DNA from: Prosopocoilus inquinatus
Lineage: Eukaryota > Arthropoda > Insecta > Coleoptera > Lucanidae
Assembly: GCA_036172665.1 (NCBI GenBank)
Contig: CM069870.1
Location: 41,436,001-41,500,000 of the forward strand
Length of the DNA stretch: 64,000 bases
Direction of reading: 5' to 3'
Positions 1-10,473 of the stretch are shown one piece after another. Each line of letters starts with the position of its first letter. Within the stretch, counting starts at the first letter, position 1. The notes beneath the pieces are model-generated. The model had not been told where the DNA came from, made no database searches, and saw nothing but the letters and a program-made list of their open reading frames with translations. The translations under genes and the position numbers were made by a program.

Positions 1-148
1 GCATCATTTCTGAGCAAGGTGTTCTTTCACTTTTCGATGTTCCGGTTACGCGTGTTTGTTATGTGACCTTTTATAATGTTAATTTTGAATAACATATTAC
101 ATAATTTCTTACGTGCAGTTTTAGAAGGTTTACCTTCAACTTTTCGAG

Positions 149-182
149 TATAAAAGGAGGCATTTAGTTCGAATAAACTCAC
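149..182 (+). promoter_or_regulatory. TATA promoter of the rightward gene block
   Basis: TATAAAA at 149-155 is followed directly by GGAGGCATTTA. A CA initiator-like step (TCACA, about 180-182) lies about 32 bp downstream of the TATA, the normal spacing. The same core recurs upstream of the polymerase gene at the other end of the element. Confidence 0.55.
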
Positions 183-208
183 AAGTTATTTGTTCAGTGA
201 ATCTACTG

Positions 209-379
209 GTAAGTGCTTTTACTTCTTAATTCATTAATAGATCTATAGTATGATACTCTATTTTTCCAGATATATCTGTTCTGTATCTGTTCTTGTTTGT
301 TTAACAATTTAACTGTAAGTATTATTAAGTAAGATTTACGTTTTAATGTTTTAATATACTCCGTATTTTTGCATGCTAG
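209..379 (+). other. Putative 5' leader intron
   Basis: A consensus donor GTAAGT begins at 209, about 28 bp after the inferred start site. An acceptor (TTGCATGCTAG) ends at 379, two bases before the ATG at 382. An AG at 240 would make an intron too short to be likely. Another acceptor-like TTTTACAG ends at 2268, exactly before the ATG of the next gene, so one leader exon could be spliced to more than one ORF. That last point is inference. Confidence 0.45.
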
Positions 380-381
380 TA

Positions 382-2073
382 ATGTCCTTTGGAAATGAAC
401 GCCCAATTTTACAGCAATATTTACAAGGAAATCCTTCTTCAACAGTAACTACTAGCGTGGAATCTGCATTTAGAGAAACACAGACAGGAGTGGCAAGTAC
501 TGCTCAAGTAAATGTTTCTCAGAGTGCATTTACCACTCAAGCAAATGTGCCGCCTTCATGGTGGAATGAAATTGATAATTCCTCTTTCCTGTTGCAAGAA
601 GGAATTATCAATGATTCTACACTGAACGCAGTTGGTGACGTAATAGATCGTGTGGATTCTCGAGACATTCATTCCAGTCAACCAATTGTTAGCCAATTGC
701 TGGTTCCTAGCCCTTTTATTCTTAATCAGCAATCTACCCAACCTCCTTTTATTATTCCACGACAATTAATCGCTACTTCTTCTTTAATGAAACCACCTCA
801 AACTTCGAAACCACCAAATAAACCAGTTTCCCCATCAAATAAATCAGTTCCCATTCTTAAACAACCCACTCAACCCCTTATTTCTTCTTTCCTTACGCAA
901 ACCAAACCTACTCAACCCCTCATTTCTCAACAGTCAATAGTTACTCCTATTGTAACATCCACATCAGCCTCTACTACTTCGGTTGCTGTAACATCCGTTC
1001 CTATTTCTACATCGGAAACTGTTCCTATTACATCCGTCTTTACAACTCCGAGTGTCATTTCTAGATCTGTTATTTCTAAATCAAAAACTCCGAGTTCCAT
1101 TTCTAAATCTGTTTCTAAATCCGCTTCTAATACTCGTGAACCCACACAATATTTACGCACCCTACGTGGCAACCAATATTCTCGTCTAAGGACCGTTAGC
1201 GACAAGTATGAAAGAGTGTGGTTGCCTAAAGCAGAATATTTGCAACGCAGAAGGGAACGCACAATGGAACGTAGATTGGAAAGAATTGCTAATGAAAGAC
1301 TTTTTCTTTCTTCTTTGCGTTCAAATCATGACTTGATGCATAGTGCGGAGTTGCAAGGTCAACTGAGTCAGTCGCAACCCCGTGTTGTTGCAGATAATAT
1401 CCCGCTAAATCCTAATGACTCAGTTTCTGAAATAATTGATATATCAGACCGTTCAATGGAGATATCTCAATTATCACCAATTGGGAATAATAATAACACG
1501 AACTCATCAATTAATATTAATCCAGTAATGATTAATAATTCTCCTTCTGTTCGTCGACCGAGGACTATTAATCTACCGAGGACTAATGTTAGTGAATCTG
1601 CTAATATTATATCCAATATTCAGAATTTGTCATCTTCACAATCACAACCGGAACTACTTATCCCACCCTCTCAAATTCCACCTTCTCGACTTCAGATTTC
1701 ACCTTCTCGCCTTGAAATATCCTCTCCTAGTGTCCGAACCTCTACACCTATTCGATCCCTTTCCTCATCACAACATGTTATACCCCTTCCTTCACCCTCT
1801 CCCAATTTAGTGGGAGTTATCTCAACAGCAGTCCAAAATTATTATGACGGAATTATGCCTGAAGTCAGGAACTGTTGTTTAGAGGGTGAGAAAAATCTTA
1901 GAAAAGTCACGGATGAGTTGCAATCTTGTCGTGAAATTTTACGTACAGTTCGCTTAAGGTCTCCGACTGACCAGGCTTTAAACGAACAATATGACAAAAT
2001 TTCCCTCATTCACAACCGTCTGAGCCTGATCCAAGATTTGTTTCATAATCTTGTCGCAGACATATCTATTTAA
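382..2073 (+). CDS. Unknown Ser/Thr/Pro/Gln-rich protein of the Polinton-like element
   Basis: About 563 residues from the ATG at 382; an upstream in-frame ATG at 373 falls inside the putative leader intron. The first ~250 residues are low-complexity and rich in Ser, Thr, Pro and Gln, with repeated TQPLIS-like and SISKS-like tracts. A basic helical stretch follows around residues 260-310 (runs such as RRRERTMERRLERI). The last ~90 residues look like an ordered alpha-helical domain ending in LIQDLFHNLVADISI. It is first in the block, directly behind the promoter. I do not recognise the family. Disordered, phospho-rich early regulators or internal virion proteins are possible roles, but nothing in the sequence decides this. 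No signal peptide or membrane segment is seen. Confidence 0.75.
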   Translation: MSFGNERPILQQYLQGNPSSTVTTSVESAFRETQTGVASTAQVNVSQSAFTTQANVPPSWWNEIDNSSFLLQEGIINDSTLNAVGDVIDRVDSRDIHSSQPIVSQLLVPSPFILNQQSTQPPFIIPRQLIATSSLMKPPQTSKPPNKPVSPSNKSVPILKQPTQPLISSFLTQTKPTQPLISQQSIVTPIVTSTSASTTSVAVTSVPISTSETVPITSVFTTPSVISRSVISKSKTPSSISKSVSKSASNTREPTQYLRTLRGNQYSRLRTVSDKYERVWLPKAEYLQRRRERTMERRLERIANERLFLSSLRSNHDLMHSAELQGQLSQSQPRVVADNIPLNPNDSVSEIIDISDRSMEISQLSPIGNNNNTNSSININPVMINNSPSVRRPRTINLPRTNVSESANIISNIQNLSSSQSQPELLIPPSQIPPSRLQISPSRLEISSPSVRTSTPIRSLSSSQHVIPLPSPSPNLVGVISTAVQNYYDGIMPEVRNCCLEGEKNLRKVTDELQSCREILRTVRLRSPTDQALNEQYDKISLIHNRLSLIQDLFHNLVADISI

Positions 2074-2268
2074 AAGATTAAGTTTGATTTAGTGTCTTAA
2101 GATTTAACTTCTTCTCTTAAGTAGATATGTCTGTGAATTATATTGCTGTTTAATGGTATGTTCCTCACATGAAGTTGGAAATGTTGTCGAGGTATTAGGT
2201 ATGTTTTCGAGGATATAAAAAATTATTTTTCTTTGTACAATTTTTAATAATTGTTATTCGTTTTACAG

Positions 2269-2741
2269 ATGAGTTCTTCACCAAACGTGCCTCTCGTGAA
2301 ATCAATTTTTATGAGGCAAGTGGAACTGAAAGTGAGTAATCTAATTTGTATTTTACGGTTTATATTTTTGATTATTTACTTTTTCAGTTAATGGACGGAA
2401 CTCTGATTAATGCGGAAACGGCGGTAGTTAATTATCGCATGGTTCATCCACGTATCGAACGGTCACCTTCACCCAGCTACACTCCAACGCCGCTAGCGGC
2501 GGCCACACCTGAACGAAGGCCGCCGGTGCAGCAAGTGGCGGCGCCTCAACGCATCCGCCTAAAAAGGAGGGTGTTTGCGCCGCCAGTGTTGGAGCCTCTA
2601 CCTCGGCCTTTACCACTAAAGGTGGAGGTGGAGGAGGAGGAAAGGGGAGAGGTGGAAGTGGAATCCACGATGGATGAATCTTGGGTTCGTTATCGTTCAT
2701 TACCTTTCAACATTTTAATAACATCTTATTTTTTACAGTGA
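2269..2741 (+). CDS. Small spliced Pro/Arg/Glu-rich protein, unknown
   Basis: The ATG at 2269 directly follows an acceptor-like TTTTACAG. Exon 1 (2269-2331, 21 codons) ends at a GTGAGT donor; the intron 2332-2387 ends in TTTTTCAG; exon 2 resumes in frame with LMDGTLIN. A second possible intron runs from 2685 (GTTCGT) to 2738 (TTTTTTACAG), and removing it places the stop directly after the Trp codon. If it is retained, the frame reads 18 more codons to the same TGA at 2739-2741. The product is about 120 or 138 residues: proline-rich in the middle (many PLP/PPV steps), then an acidic VEVEEEERGEVEVE stretch. It is unrecognised. A GC-rich tract at 2480-2660 stands out against the AT-rich surroundings. 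Confidence 0.5.
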
Positions 2742-2766
2742 GGAGCATTAGAGCATTAATCAGAGT

Positions 2767-2873
2767 TTAGGTTAGAGATATTAATTTAGTTAGAGTTAGA
2801 AATATTAATTTAGTTAGAAATATTAAGTTAGTTAGAAATATTAATTTAGTTAGTTAGGAACATTAATTTATTA
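2767..2873 (+). repeat. Short tandem repeat, TTAGTTAGAAATATTAA-type
   Basis: Five to six imperfect copies of a roughly 20-bp unit (TTAGTTAGAAATATTAATTT) lie in the gap between the small spliced gene and the ATPase. No ORF crosses it. Confidence 0.7.
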
Positions 2874-3041
2874 TATTTATTTAAATAAATAATTTATGAG
2901 TTTTAAAGAGTGTTTATATAGCAGTTGATATTGATAACTACAACACAGTAATAGAGTATCGCGTTTGGTAACGAGGAAATTAATAACGTGTTGTAAGGAG
3001 CAAAAATATTTTGAATATTTTTGAAAAATATTATTTTAAAT

Positions 3042-3722
3042 ATGAAGTTTCAACAACAGTCTTTAAAGTTACCCGTACAAAATTTCGACGATGCAATCGC
3101 AAATGAAACCTTTAAACGTCACAGTGTTCTCTTCGGAGGATCAAGTAAACGCGTTATCATTAGCGGGAGCTCAGGGGCTGGTAAAAGTAATTCCTTAGTG
3201 ACCTATCCGAACGGAATACGTTTCAAAAATTTATACATCTGCTGTAAGACCTTATCTCAGGGGAAGTATAAATTTCTCCGACATTTGCTATCAACAGTGC
3301 CCGAAATAGGCTACTTTGAAATTTCCGATATTGAAAAAATGGTGTCACCTACAAATGTAAAAGAATATTCAGTCGTTGTTTTTGATGATGTTCAGTGTAC
3401 TACACAAAATTTAATTAAAGAATATTTCTCCTTTGGACGTCATAGAAATGTTGACTGCTTTTATTTAAGTCAAACTTACAGTGCAATACCCAAACAAATG
3501 ATTCGTGATAATTGTAATTTCTTAATACTATTTCGTCAAGATTTCACAAATTTGAAACACGTTTACGATGATTACGTCAGCGGAGATATGACTATGGACC
3601 AGTTTCGTAATATCTGTTACGCTTGTTGGAAGGAACCGTTTGGTTTCTTAGTTATTGATACCGATTGTTCCATAAACGCAGGGAGATATCGTAAAGGATT
3701 CGACACGTACATATATCTTTAA
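3042..3722 (+). CDS. FtsK/HerA-type virion packaging ATPase
   Basis: About 226 residues from the ATG at 3042 (an upstream TTG would add seven residues). Residues ~45-55 carry a Walker A loop, GSSGAGKS, after the beta-strand KRVIIS. Around residue ~115 a Walker B strand reads VVVFDDV. A later LSQTY followed by NFLILFR matches the sensor region of the A32/Polinton genome-packaging ATPases. In that family the enzyme pumps DNA into preformed capsids. The length is typical of the compact Polinton form. It lies 89 bp upstream of the coiled-coil gene on the same strand. The reading frame is undamaged. Its presence argues that the lineage makes, or once made, particles, although no capsid gene is visible here. 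Confidence 0.9.
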   Translation: MKFQQQSLKLPVQNFDDAIANETFKRHSVLFGGSSKRVIISGSSGAGKSNSLVTYPNGIRFKNLYICCKTLSQGKYKFLRHLLSTVPEIGYFEISDIEKMVSPTNVKEYSVVVFDDVQCTTQNLIKEYFSFGRHRNVDCFYLSQTYSAIPKQMIRDNCNFLILFRQDFTNLKHVYDDYVSGDMTMDQFRNICYACWKEPFGFLVIDTDCSINAGRYRKGFDTYIYL

Positions 3723-3811
3723 AACCACTACATTTTACATAGTTCTTTCATTTTTACATAGTTCTACAGTTCTTCAGTACTGTAACAGACGTTAAAGGAT
3801 GCGGATGCACC

Positions 3812-5038
3812 ATGAGTAACAAACTTAAAGCAGAATTAGCCACTGCGCGCGAAAGTTTGCGTACTAAATTAAAAACACTTAAATCCGATATTGCACAAGC
3901 AAAACATCATGCGGAGCAATCAAAAAAGTATCTGCAGACAACTTATTCACCTATTGTAGACCCACTCCGAGATATTGTCAATAAGCTAGATGTTGTTCGC
4001 AGCGTATTACCTATGAAAGAGGAGCAACAGTCATACGAAGCCAGTGAAAAGAGATTGAAAGAGGAGCCAAAGAGTTCTTTCCTACGAAAAAGACCGATTT
4101 ATAAATTGAGATCTGATCCTTCTTTCATACGAAGAAGACCGAGTTATAAATTAAAATCCGATCCTTCGTCGCGAATTGGATTGTCAGAGGAGCATGATGT
4201 GGGTACTTCAACGCCACTTGGACGTGAAATTAAACAACCTTCCATCTTAGAAGATGAAGAAATTCTTGAGGTTCCTCATGAAAAGTCCACATCTCCAACT
4301 TCAAAATCTGTTTATGAAGAAGCAGAAGAATATGACACCGAAAGCAGTAACCCCCCTGCGGACGAATCCCTGGCTCATGCTCGTACACTTCTAGAAGAAC
4401 GAAAATCATTACTTCGGACTAGATTAGAATCACCGCTGGTGGAAGCTGCCTTAGAATCGTATCATCCGTTAGCACGTGATTATGTTACACGATTTGAAAC
4501 TGATGTAGAAAATGAATTCGATACAAAATACGGTGTAAGAGAAGAAGATGAGAGATTGTTTGTTGGGAACCAGGAGCTTAAGTTTGACGGTCCCGATCTT
4601 GTAATTGGAGACTTGGCGTATAAGGGTACTAAAGGTTTATACGAGCTGGTTTTTAAGAAAAATCCAGAGAAATTTACGTTTCACGATGTGCGAGACTATA
4701 GAGATATATTGAGAAGAACTAGTGCGTTTAAAGTTAATTATAATCCCTCAGGGCGAATATCTGCAAGCAGAGGATTTAAATATGTGAATATTATAAAACC
4801 AATAATTCAGGGAAAACCACCAAACGTTTGGTGGGCGCGAAGCTGGAAAACAGGTGGAGCTTTGGAGAAAAAGCTTGTACCTAACAAATGTTTGCAGTAT
4901 CAATACTGGGATGATCCTAACGAACTAGTAGAACGATTGCGTTTATTGAACGCATCCAAATCAGCAGGTCACTCCGCACATAACAATGAAATCATAGCGA
5001 TCATTGAAGAATTAAAAGAGGCTAAAATTATTTTGTAA
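3812..5038 (+). CDS. Coiled-coil protein with conserved C-terminal domain (DUF8207-like), unknown function
   Basis: 408 residues. The N-terminal ~75 residues are a predicted coiled coil rich in Lys, Glu and Ala. Residues ~90-125 hold two copies of a basic RKRPIYKLRSDPS-type repeat, then an acidic Ser/Glu-rich linker. The C-terminal ~180 residues are ordered: a GNQELKFDG...GDLAYKGTKGLYELVFKKNP core, then YRDILRRTSA and a Trp-rich stretch NVWWARSWKTGG. From memory this core resembles a domain (DUF8207) in uncharacterised animal proteins that travel with similar polymerase and ATPase genes; I could not check this. It sits between the ATPase and the small 127-residue gene. A structural or scaffold role is possible but unproven. 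Confidence 0.75.
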   Translation: MSNKLKAELATARESLRTKLKTLKSDIAQAKHHAEQSKKYLQTTYSPIVDPLRDIVNKLDVVRSVLPMKEEQQSYEASEKRLKEEPKSSFLRKRPIYKLRSDPSFIRRRPSYKLKSDPSSRIGLSEEHDVGTSTPLGREIKQPSILEDEEILEVPHEKSTSPTSKSVYEEAEEYDTESSNPPADESLAHARTLLEERKSLLRTRLESPLVEAALESYHPLARDYVTRFETDVENEFDTKYGVREEDERLFVGNQELKFDGPDLVIGDLAYKGTKGLYELVFKKNPEKFTFHDVRDYRDILRRTSAFKVNYNPSGRISASRGFKYVNIIKPIIQGKPPNVWWARSWKTGGALEKKLVPNKCLQYQYWDDPNELVERLRLLNASKSAGHSAHNNEIIAIIEELKEAKIIL

Positions 5039-5106
5039 ATTGTAGTATTTAGTGGAGTGCAAGCGAGCACACATTTCAGTTTCACATAGTTGTTGATTGA
5101 TTCACA

Positions 5107-5490
5107 ATGACTATTGATAAGTTTGGAAGACACGTTCATAAACACACAGTTTTCAAACACATTGCTGCTACACCATTATTTTACGAAACATTATTAGACT
5201 TTCAGAGTCAAGAGCTTAACGCCGAAAGTGTGTATTTGCTTTCAAATAGAGGTCACCAAACGACGTATACGATCCAAGAAACTTGCGTTGTTAAAAAAGT
5301 ACTTATTCATCAACCTACTATTGTCAACATTACAGTATCCATCAACGCTATAAATTGTACTGATACTTTAATTGGAAGAACGTTGAATGTGGGAGATCAA
5401 ATCTCGTTTACTTGCATATCTTTAGTTTGTGCAGTTCCATTATTTGTTGAATTCATCGTAAGAAAACGAGTTCTAACTGAAAATGTCTAA
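5107..5490 (+). CDS. Small beta-rich protein of the Polinton-like element, unknown
   Basis: 127 residues starting MTIDKFGRHVHK. The body alternates hydrophobic and polar residues, as in a small beta-sandwich (for example VNITVSINAI and DQISFTCISLV). No signal peptide or membrane helix is evident. The stop codon lies inside the start region of the integrase gene: the frames overlap by 8 bp at 5483-5490. I have a weak recollection of related animal-element proteins that begin with a DKFGRH motif and may be fibre-like, but cannot verify it. A capsid-decoration or fibre role is speculative. Confidence 0.65.
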   Translation: MTIDKFGRHVHKHTVFKHIAATPLFYETLLDFQSQELNAESVYLLSNRGHQTTYTIQETCVVKKVLIHQPTIVNITVSINAINCTDTLIGRTLNVGDQISFTCISLVCAVPLFVEFIVRKRVLTENV

Positions 5491-6427
5491 TCTATCTTCT
5501 AATGTGAAACGTGATGTTGTTAATGAGTTGCACAAACCAGCAAGGAAAAACTTTCGCCGTCGTCGAGTAATAATAAAAGGACTCAGAGATCTCTTCCAAG
5601 CAGACTTAATTGAAATGCTACCTTATGCCAAGATAAACAAAGGATACAAATACATTCTGACAGTGATCAACGCATTTTCCAAGTATGCTTGGGGAATACC
5701 ATTAAAAAATAAGACAGGTAAAGAAGTAACCAAAGCTTTTCAATCGATTTTATCTGAAGGTAGAAATTCTGTACCGAAAAATATACAAACAGATAACGGA
5801 AAGGAATTTTACAATGCAGAGTTCCAAAATTTAATGAAGAAATATAGAATTAATCACTATAGCGCATACTCTAATTTAAAAAGTTCGATAGTCGAAAGAT
5901 TTAATAGAACCCTAAAACAAAAAATGTGGAAAGAATTTAGCATGCAAGGAAATTTCGGATGGTTCAATTTATTACCAAGGCTAATTGAAGAATACAATAA
6001 CACTGTTCACAGTACGACGGGTTACAAACCCAGCAAGATAAATCAAAGAAATGCGCAAAGTATTTTACAGTCCGTCTACAGCAACCTTAAAATTGTGGAT
6101 CCAAGAATTGCAAAATTTAAAATTGGAGATCATGTGCGCATCAGTAAATACAGACAAGCATTTTCGAAGATGTACACTCCGAATTGGTCCAACGAAATAT
6201 TTACCATTTCGTCGGTGCAGAATACTAATCCCAGAACATATCTAATTAAAGACGCTGATGGTGAAGCCATTCTTGGTGGGTTTTATGAGTACGAGTTACA
6301 AAAAGTAAAACATCCAGATATATATTTAATTAATGTATTGAGAGAAAAAGGTAATAAGGCGCTCGTAAGTTATTTAGGATTGAGTTCTAAACATGATTCA
6401 TGGATACCAAAACGCAATGTTTTATAA
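5483..6427 (+). CDS. Retroviral-type DDE integrase (rve) of the Polinton-like element
   Basis: 314 residues; the ATG overlaps the end of the previous gene. The rve catalytic core shows all three acidic residues in context: Asp in FQADLIEM (residue ~35), Asp in QTDNGKEF (~97) and Glu in SIVERFNRTLKQ (~133). After the core, an SH3-like segment (FKIGDHVRISKYR) and a C-terminal chromo-like strand (KALVSYLGLSSKHDSWIPKRNVL) follow, as in Polinton integrases and some Ty3 integrases. The family inserts the element's linear DNA into chromosomes with short target duplications. No N-terminal HHCC zinc module is visible in this ORF, and the frame is intact. The stop TAA overlaps an AATAAA polyadenylation signal. 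Confidence 0.92.
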   Translation: MSNLSSNVKRDVVNELHKPARKNFRRRRVIIKGLRDLFQADLIEMLPYAKINKGYKYILTVINAFSKYAWGIPLKNKTGKEVTKAFQSILSEGRNSVPKNIQTDNGKEFYNAEFQNLMKKYRINHYSAYSNLKSSIVERFNRTLKQKMWKEFSMQGNFGWFNLLPRLIEEYNNTVHSTTGYKPSKINQRNAQSILQSVYSNLKIVDPRIAKFKIGDHVRISKYRQAFSKMYTPNWSNEIFTISSVQNTNPRTYLIKDADGEAILGGFYEYELQKVKHPDIYLINVLREKGNKALVSYLGLSSKHDSWIPKRNVL

Positions 6428-6550
6428 TAAATATTTATTAACTACAACTGTAAACATACAATACTCACAATACACAATAAATGAATTTTACAAATTAATT
6501 TATTTACTTTCTAACAGAACTTATAGATAAAACATACTTTATTTATTTTC
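6425..6550. terminator. Convergent polyadenylation region
   Basis: On the plus strand the integrase stop runs straight into AATAAA (6427-6432). On the minus strand the polymerase stop lies inside AATAAATAAAG (about 6537-6547 read leftward). The two transcription units thus end tail-to-tail about 110 bp apart, with both signals overlapping stop codons. The spacer is AT-rich and holds no gene. Confidence 0.7.
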
Positions 6551-9500
6551 TAATTCTTTTTCCAGTTTTTCAATTAGTTCTTTTAGTGTTTTATCTCTTT
6601 CTATATCAGCAATTTTATGGTGACCCCACGCCAGAGTATGAATTTTGTCATCCAAAATATAACGTTTATCGTCTTTAGATGATAAGGCAATTTTATTTTT
6701 CAACTCTGTATACACCGTATGAAAATCTGAGTGAAACACGTACATCTTTTTAAAAATAAAACCATCTCGTTCAATGATTTCTTTGTAGTCATCTACAGAT
6801 AAGTATTTATCTATAACGTATTTTTTAACACCTTTTGCTTTCTTAGTACATTTTGAAATAAGCTTTACACAGTAGGCTTTCGCACCGGTCCCGATAAAAG
6901 ATTCTATAACCTGTCCTGCGTATTCGTCTTTAAATCGTCCAATAACTGATTCAGTTCGAGGCATTTCATGTACATTATTCGGTGGGTAATTTGAAGTATC
7001 AAATTTATCTAAATTTTGCTTTATGTCATCGTATACATTATCAGTATTAACGGTCAGTATTAAACTATCCGTATCAGTATATAATAAAGCTGCTCTATTG
7101 TTATATTTTCGCTTTATAAAATTGTAATAAAAATCGTACATTACTGTTTTTGATATTTCCAAAACACAAAACCCTACGTATAAAGGTTTATTATAATTTA
7201 CTTGTACTTTGCATAATTCTATTGCGGCCAGGTGATCACTAAAAATTTTACTCGATTTATAGTTTGGTTTAGCTATCAATGATTCAGCTCCCGGTCTTCG
7301 ATTATGGGTTTCCCAGCTGGTGGCCAATTTAATGTCGACGCGATTCTCAACATTTTCCATAGTTTTACCGAAAACACTATTATTTAATAATTTGTAAAAA
7401 TTTTTTTCGAATTCGTTTTTAGCTTCAGCTCGTTTTTGTGAATTAAAGTCTATGTATATTTTTAGCCAACGAGATTGCTTAAATTTAATTGCCCTATGAA
7501 TTTGGTTTAATATTAAACCATTTTCCAAACATTGTTTCAGATTTAAATAGTGAATTATGTATTTCCTTTTGTTGTACAGATTTGGAATAAGTTTACCATA
7601 TTTCGAATTTGGAGGAATTATGTTTTCCGGACAAAATGGTAATTCGTTGTGGTTGTCATGTAAATGAGTCGGGTATTCCAAATCTACTTCGAATATGTAC
7701 CCGACATCTGAATTTTCTTCTAACTCTGAAATGTTAAGATTGTTAATCTCTTCTGTACACAACCAAGTAAATTCTCCCCACGGAAATCTGGAACACATTG
7801 CGTGACCGTACAGATTTGTAGCATCAAGATATAGTAAATATTTAGTTGCCTTCTTAGAGTCAAAACCATGCACAAATTTATTATTAGCGTTTTCGATTCT
7901 TTTAGTGCACATACTCACTCCACCGCGTATACCCATTCTAAAAAAATGTAGCATATCAACATCTTGCAGTAACTCTAATTTAATTTTTGTCATTCTTAAC
8001 ATTGCATCCCAACTTAATCCTGGAGCGGTGAAAAAATGGCAAGGATCTAGTTTGTAATTATCAATACAAAGGTCTCTGAAATTTTCAAATACGTCTGCCA
8101 ACAGTAAAACATCAGATGTTACGTATACATCACTGTAATCACCCATAGTTTTACAGTTAAATAAATTCCAAACGCGCTGTGCTCTCTCATAATCTTCATC
8201 ACTTACGTGTTCATCATACAGCACATCATAAAAATCTTTCTTAGAAGGTAAAGTGGCAAAATCTAATTTCATGAGTGAGTCAATAAAACAATACGGGAAA
8301 ATTCCTTTTTGACGTATTAATTTAAACATCTCCTCATCGTTAAAATATTTTCTAATTTCCCTACATTGCCAATCTTCCAAGTATGAACTTAATTTCTCTA
8401 AAGACGATTGCATGAAACGAAAAGAATCTACAAATCTTATTTTGAAATATACTTTACGCTTTTTACCTTTACAGTCTGTCTTATCCCCCACGTGTATTAA
8501 TTTCGAAAAGGATATATATTTTTCCTTATTTTGTGCGATCACGTCCACATCTTCACCTTCTAATGCCATTGTCTTTACAAACAAGTGACTGTCATAATTA
8601 GAAAGATTATGAAAAAACACTGGAATAAATTTTGGTATTTTAAAATTAATGTTGCACACAGAGTGAGCAGCACCTCTAAACGCTCCCGATAAATGTTCGT
8701 GATCACGCACCTTCTCCTTAACATCTAATATTGGTTTTTCACAAATATGACACATTGTTGCACGGTCGTATGCCTCTTTTTCTTCTCGTGTTAAATCAGT
8801 CATCGGCTCAATTTTACTTAAATATTTATCGTAAATTTCTTTAATATCTTTTTCTAACCATTTTATAAACTCCGTGGCGGCATTCTCTCCGCGATATAAC
8901 TTTAACATTGACAAATTTGCATTGAAACTGCACTTAATGTAATATGCAAATGAATGAGGTTCGTGTTCATAACACTTAACAGTGAAAGATTTATCTGGAT
9001 TTGGTTCTACTCTGTCCAGTGGTTTTAGCAATGCTTCGAAATCGGCATATATAACAAAAGGAAGTTTTAACTGTTTTTCAAAATTTTCAAATTGTAATAT
9101 ATTCTCTGGCAAAGATTCACCATACTTATTTATTTTTAACTCTGTCGATGGTAAAACTGTTTTGATAACTTTACAGTCTTCCCTCTCGTGTCGTTGCAAT
9201 TTTTCAATACATGGAAAATACACTAAACATCCTTCACAAATATATTTCTCGTGACCGTGATGTGAAGTCTGTTTTGACACTAAACGTGATAAATTTTTAA
9301 TCCAACAATAGTGAGTATTTCCGTTGTTGTCATCAATTAATAATAAGTTTATATGAATATTTTTTCTATTTTTAGTAAAATGTAACGGTCCTACAACTTC
9401 ATCAACCGTAACCTTACCATTATAATGGGAACCGAGTCCGTAGACATTTATAGAAATATTGTTCTTGCTTTCAAATTTCTTCACGTCACAAACTTTCAGT

Positions 9501-10392
9501 GGAAATTCTAGGTCAGTGAAATCCGCTACTGTGTTATAATGGGGATACGAAGACATCCTTTGAGGAAGACCTGTCGGTTGACACATCGCTGACGTTATCG
9601 CCCAGGCAAAGCAAGCGTTGTCGTTATTTCTGACATTTATGACAGCTTTCTTCGCACTTATTGAAGACGGTAATGGCATGAAGCTGGATGCTTTCAGTGG
9701 ATTGTATTTATTAATGTTGACTTCCATATATAAAATTCTGCACAAAGTCCATCCTGTAACAATATTTGCAACTTTAAGTTTTATTCTAAACGATTGCACC
9801 TATTATTTGTTTTACCTGAATCTCTCTCCTGAAATTCCGACATTTTTACATGTATTTCGTTTACAAAATCACGATATATATTGTATATATCAGTTCCAAA
9901 ACAAGTTATTTTATTCTTGGTGTTAAAAGATTTTATCTCAGAACTTTCTTTAGAATCTAAGAAATATACTCCGAAAATTTCCACATTCCACTTTAATGCT
10001 TTATGGATGTCTAATATACTTTGAACCAAAGTTAGTACTTTTTCTTGAATATTGTACATAAAATCCTCGACATCGACATAATTGTAAGGTTCCGTTATAC
10101 GGTACGTTACGATTTTATCTCCGAATGCACCAGCTATCTTCTCCACGCCGTTATCGACGACCACAAAAGCATTACTTTTATGTGAATTACTACGCAAATG
10201 TGCTGAGAAACACTTTCTGCTGACGTATATTTCACACACATCACATTTCATAACGTTCACCTGGTCAACAACTTTGGACGGTCCGGCAATTTCATCTAAT
10301 TTCAAACGTTTTCCCTGGCATGACGTACGCAAATGACGATTCATATTATCGATTCGCGTAAATTGTTTGCCACACTGATTGCAATCAAACAT
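6539..10392 (-). CDS. Family-B DNA polymerase (protein-primed type) with N-terminal C2H2 zinc finger; spliced
   Basis: Two exons on the minus strand, 10392-9816 and 9753-6539, joined across a 62-bp intron (GTAAAA..TTACAG) that restores ..ERDSG-WTLC.. and gives about 1263 residues. Residues 4-26 form a C2H2 finger (CNQCGKQF..RHLRTSC). A second Cys/His cluster is CDVCEIYVSRKCFSAH. Near residue ~230 an NNDNACFAWAI motif and a later THYCWIKN supply Cys and His reminiscent of a cysteine-peptidase-like module. Exonuclease motifs: YADFEAL, FHNLSNYDSHLF, and YVTSDVLLLADVF. Polymerase motifs: LDATNLYGHAM (A), NNSVFGKTMEN (B), LYTDTDSL (C). All key acidic residues are present. It copies the linear element genome. 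Transcription starts from the right-end TATA box. Confidence 0.93.
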
Positions 10393-10473
10393 GTTTTATA
10401 ATTTTAATAAGCACTATCACGTTCACTACGTTCAATAAGTTGGTAAACTCAATCTGAGGGTCAACCGTCGTCT

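Noticed and set aside
8982..9926. Plus-strand frames opposite the DNA polymerase
   Set aside because: Antisense shadows of the polymerase and its intron region.
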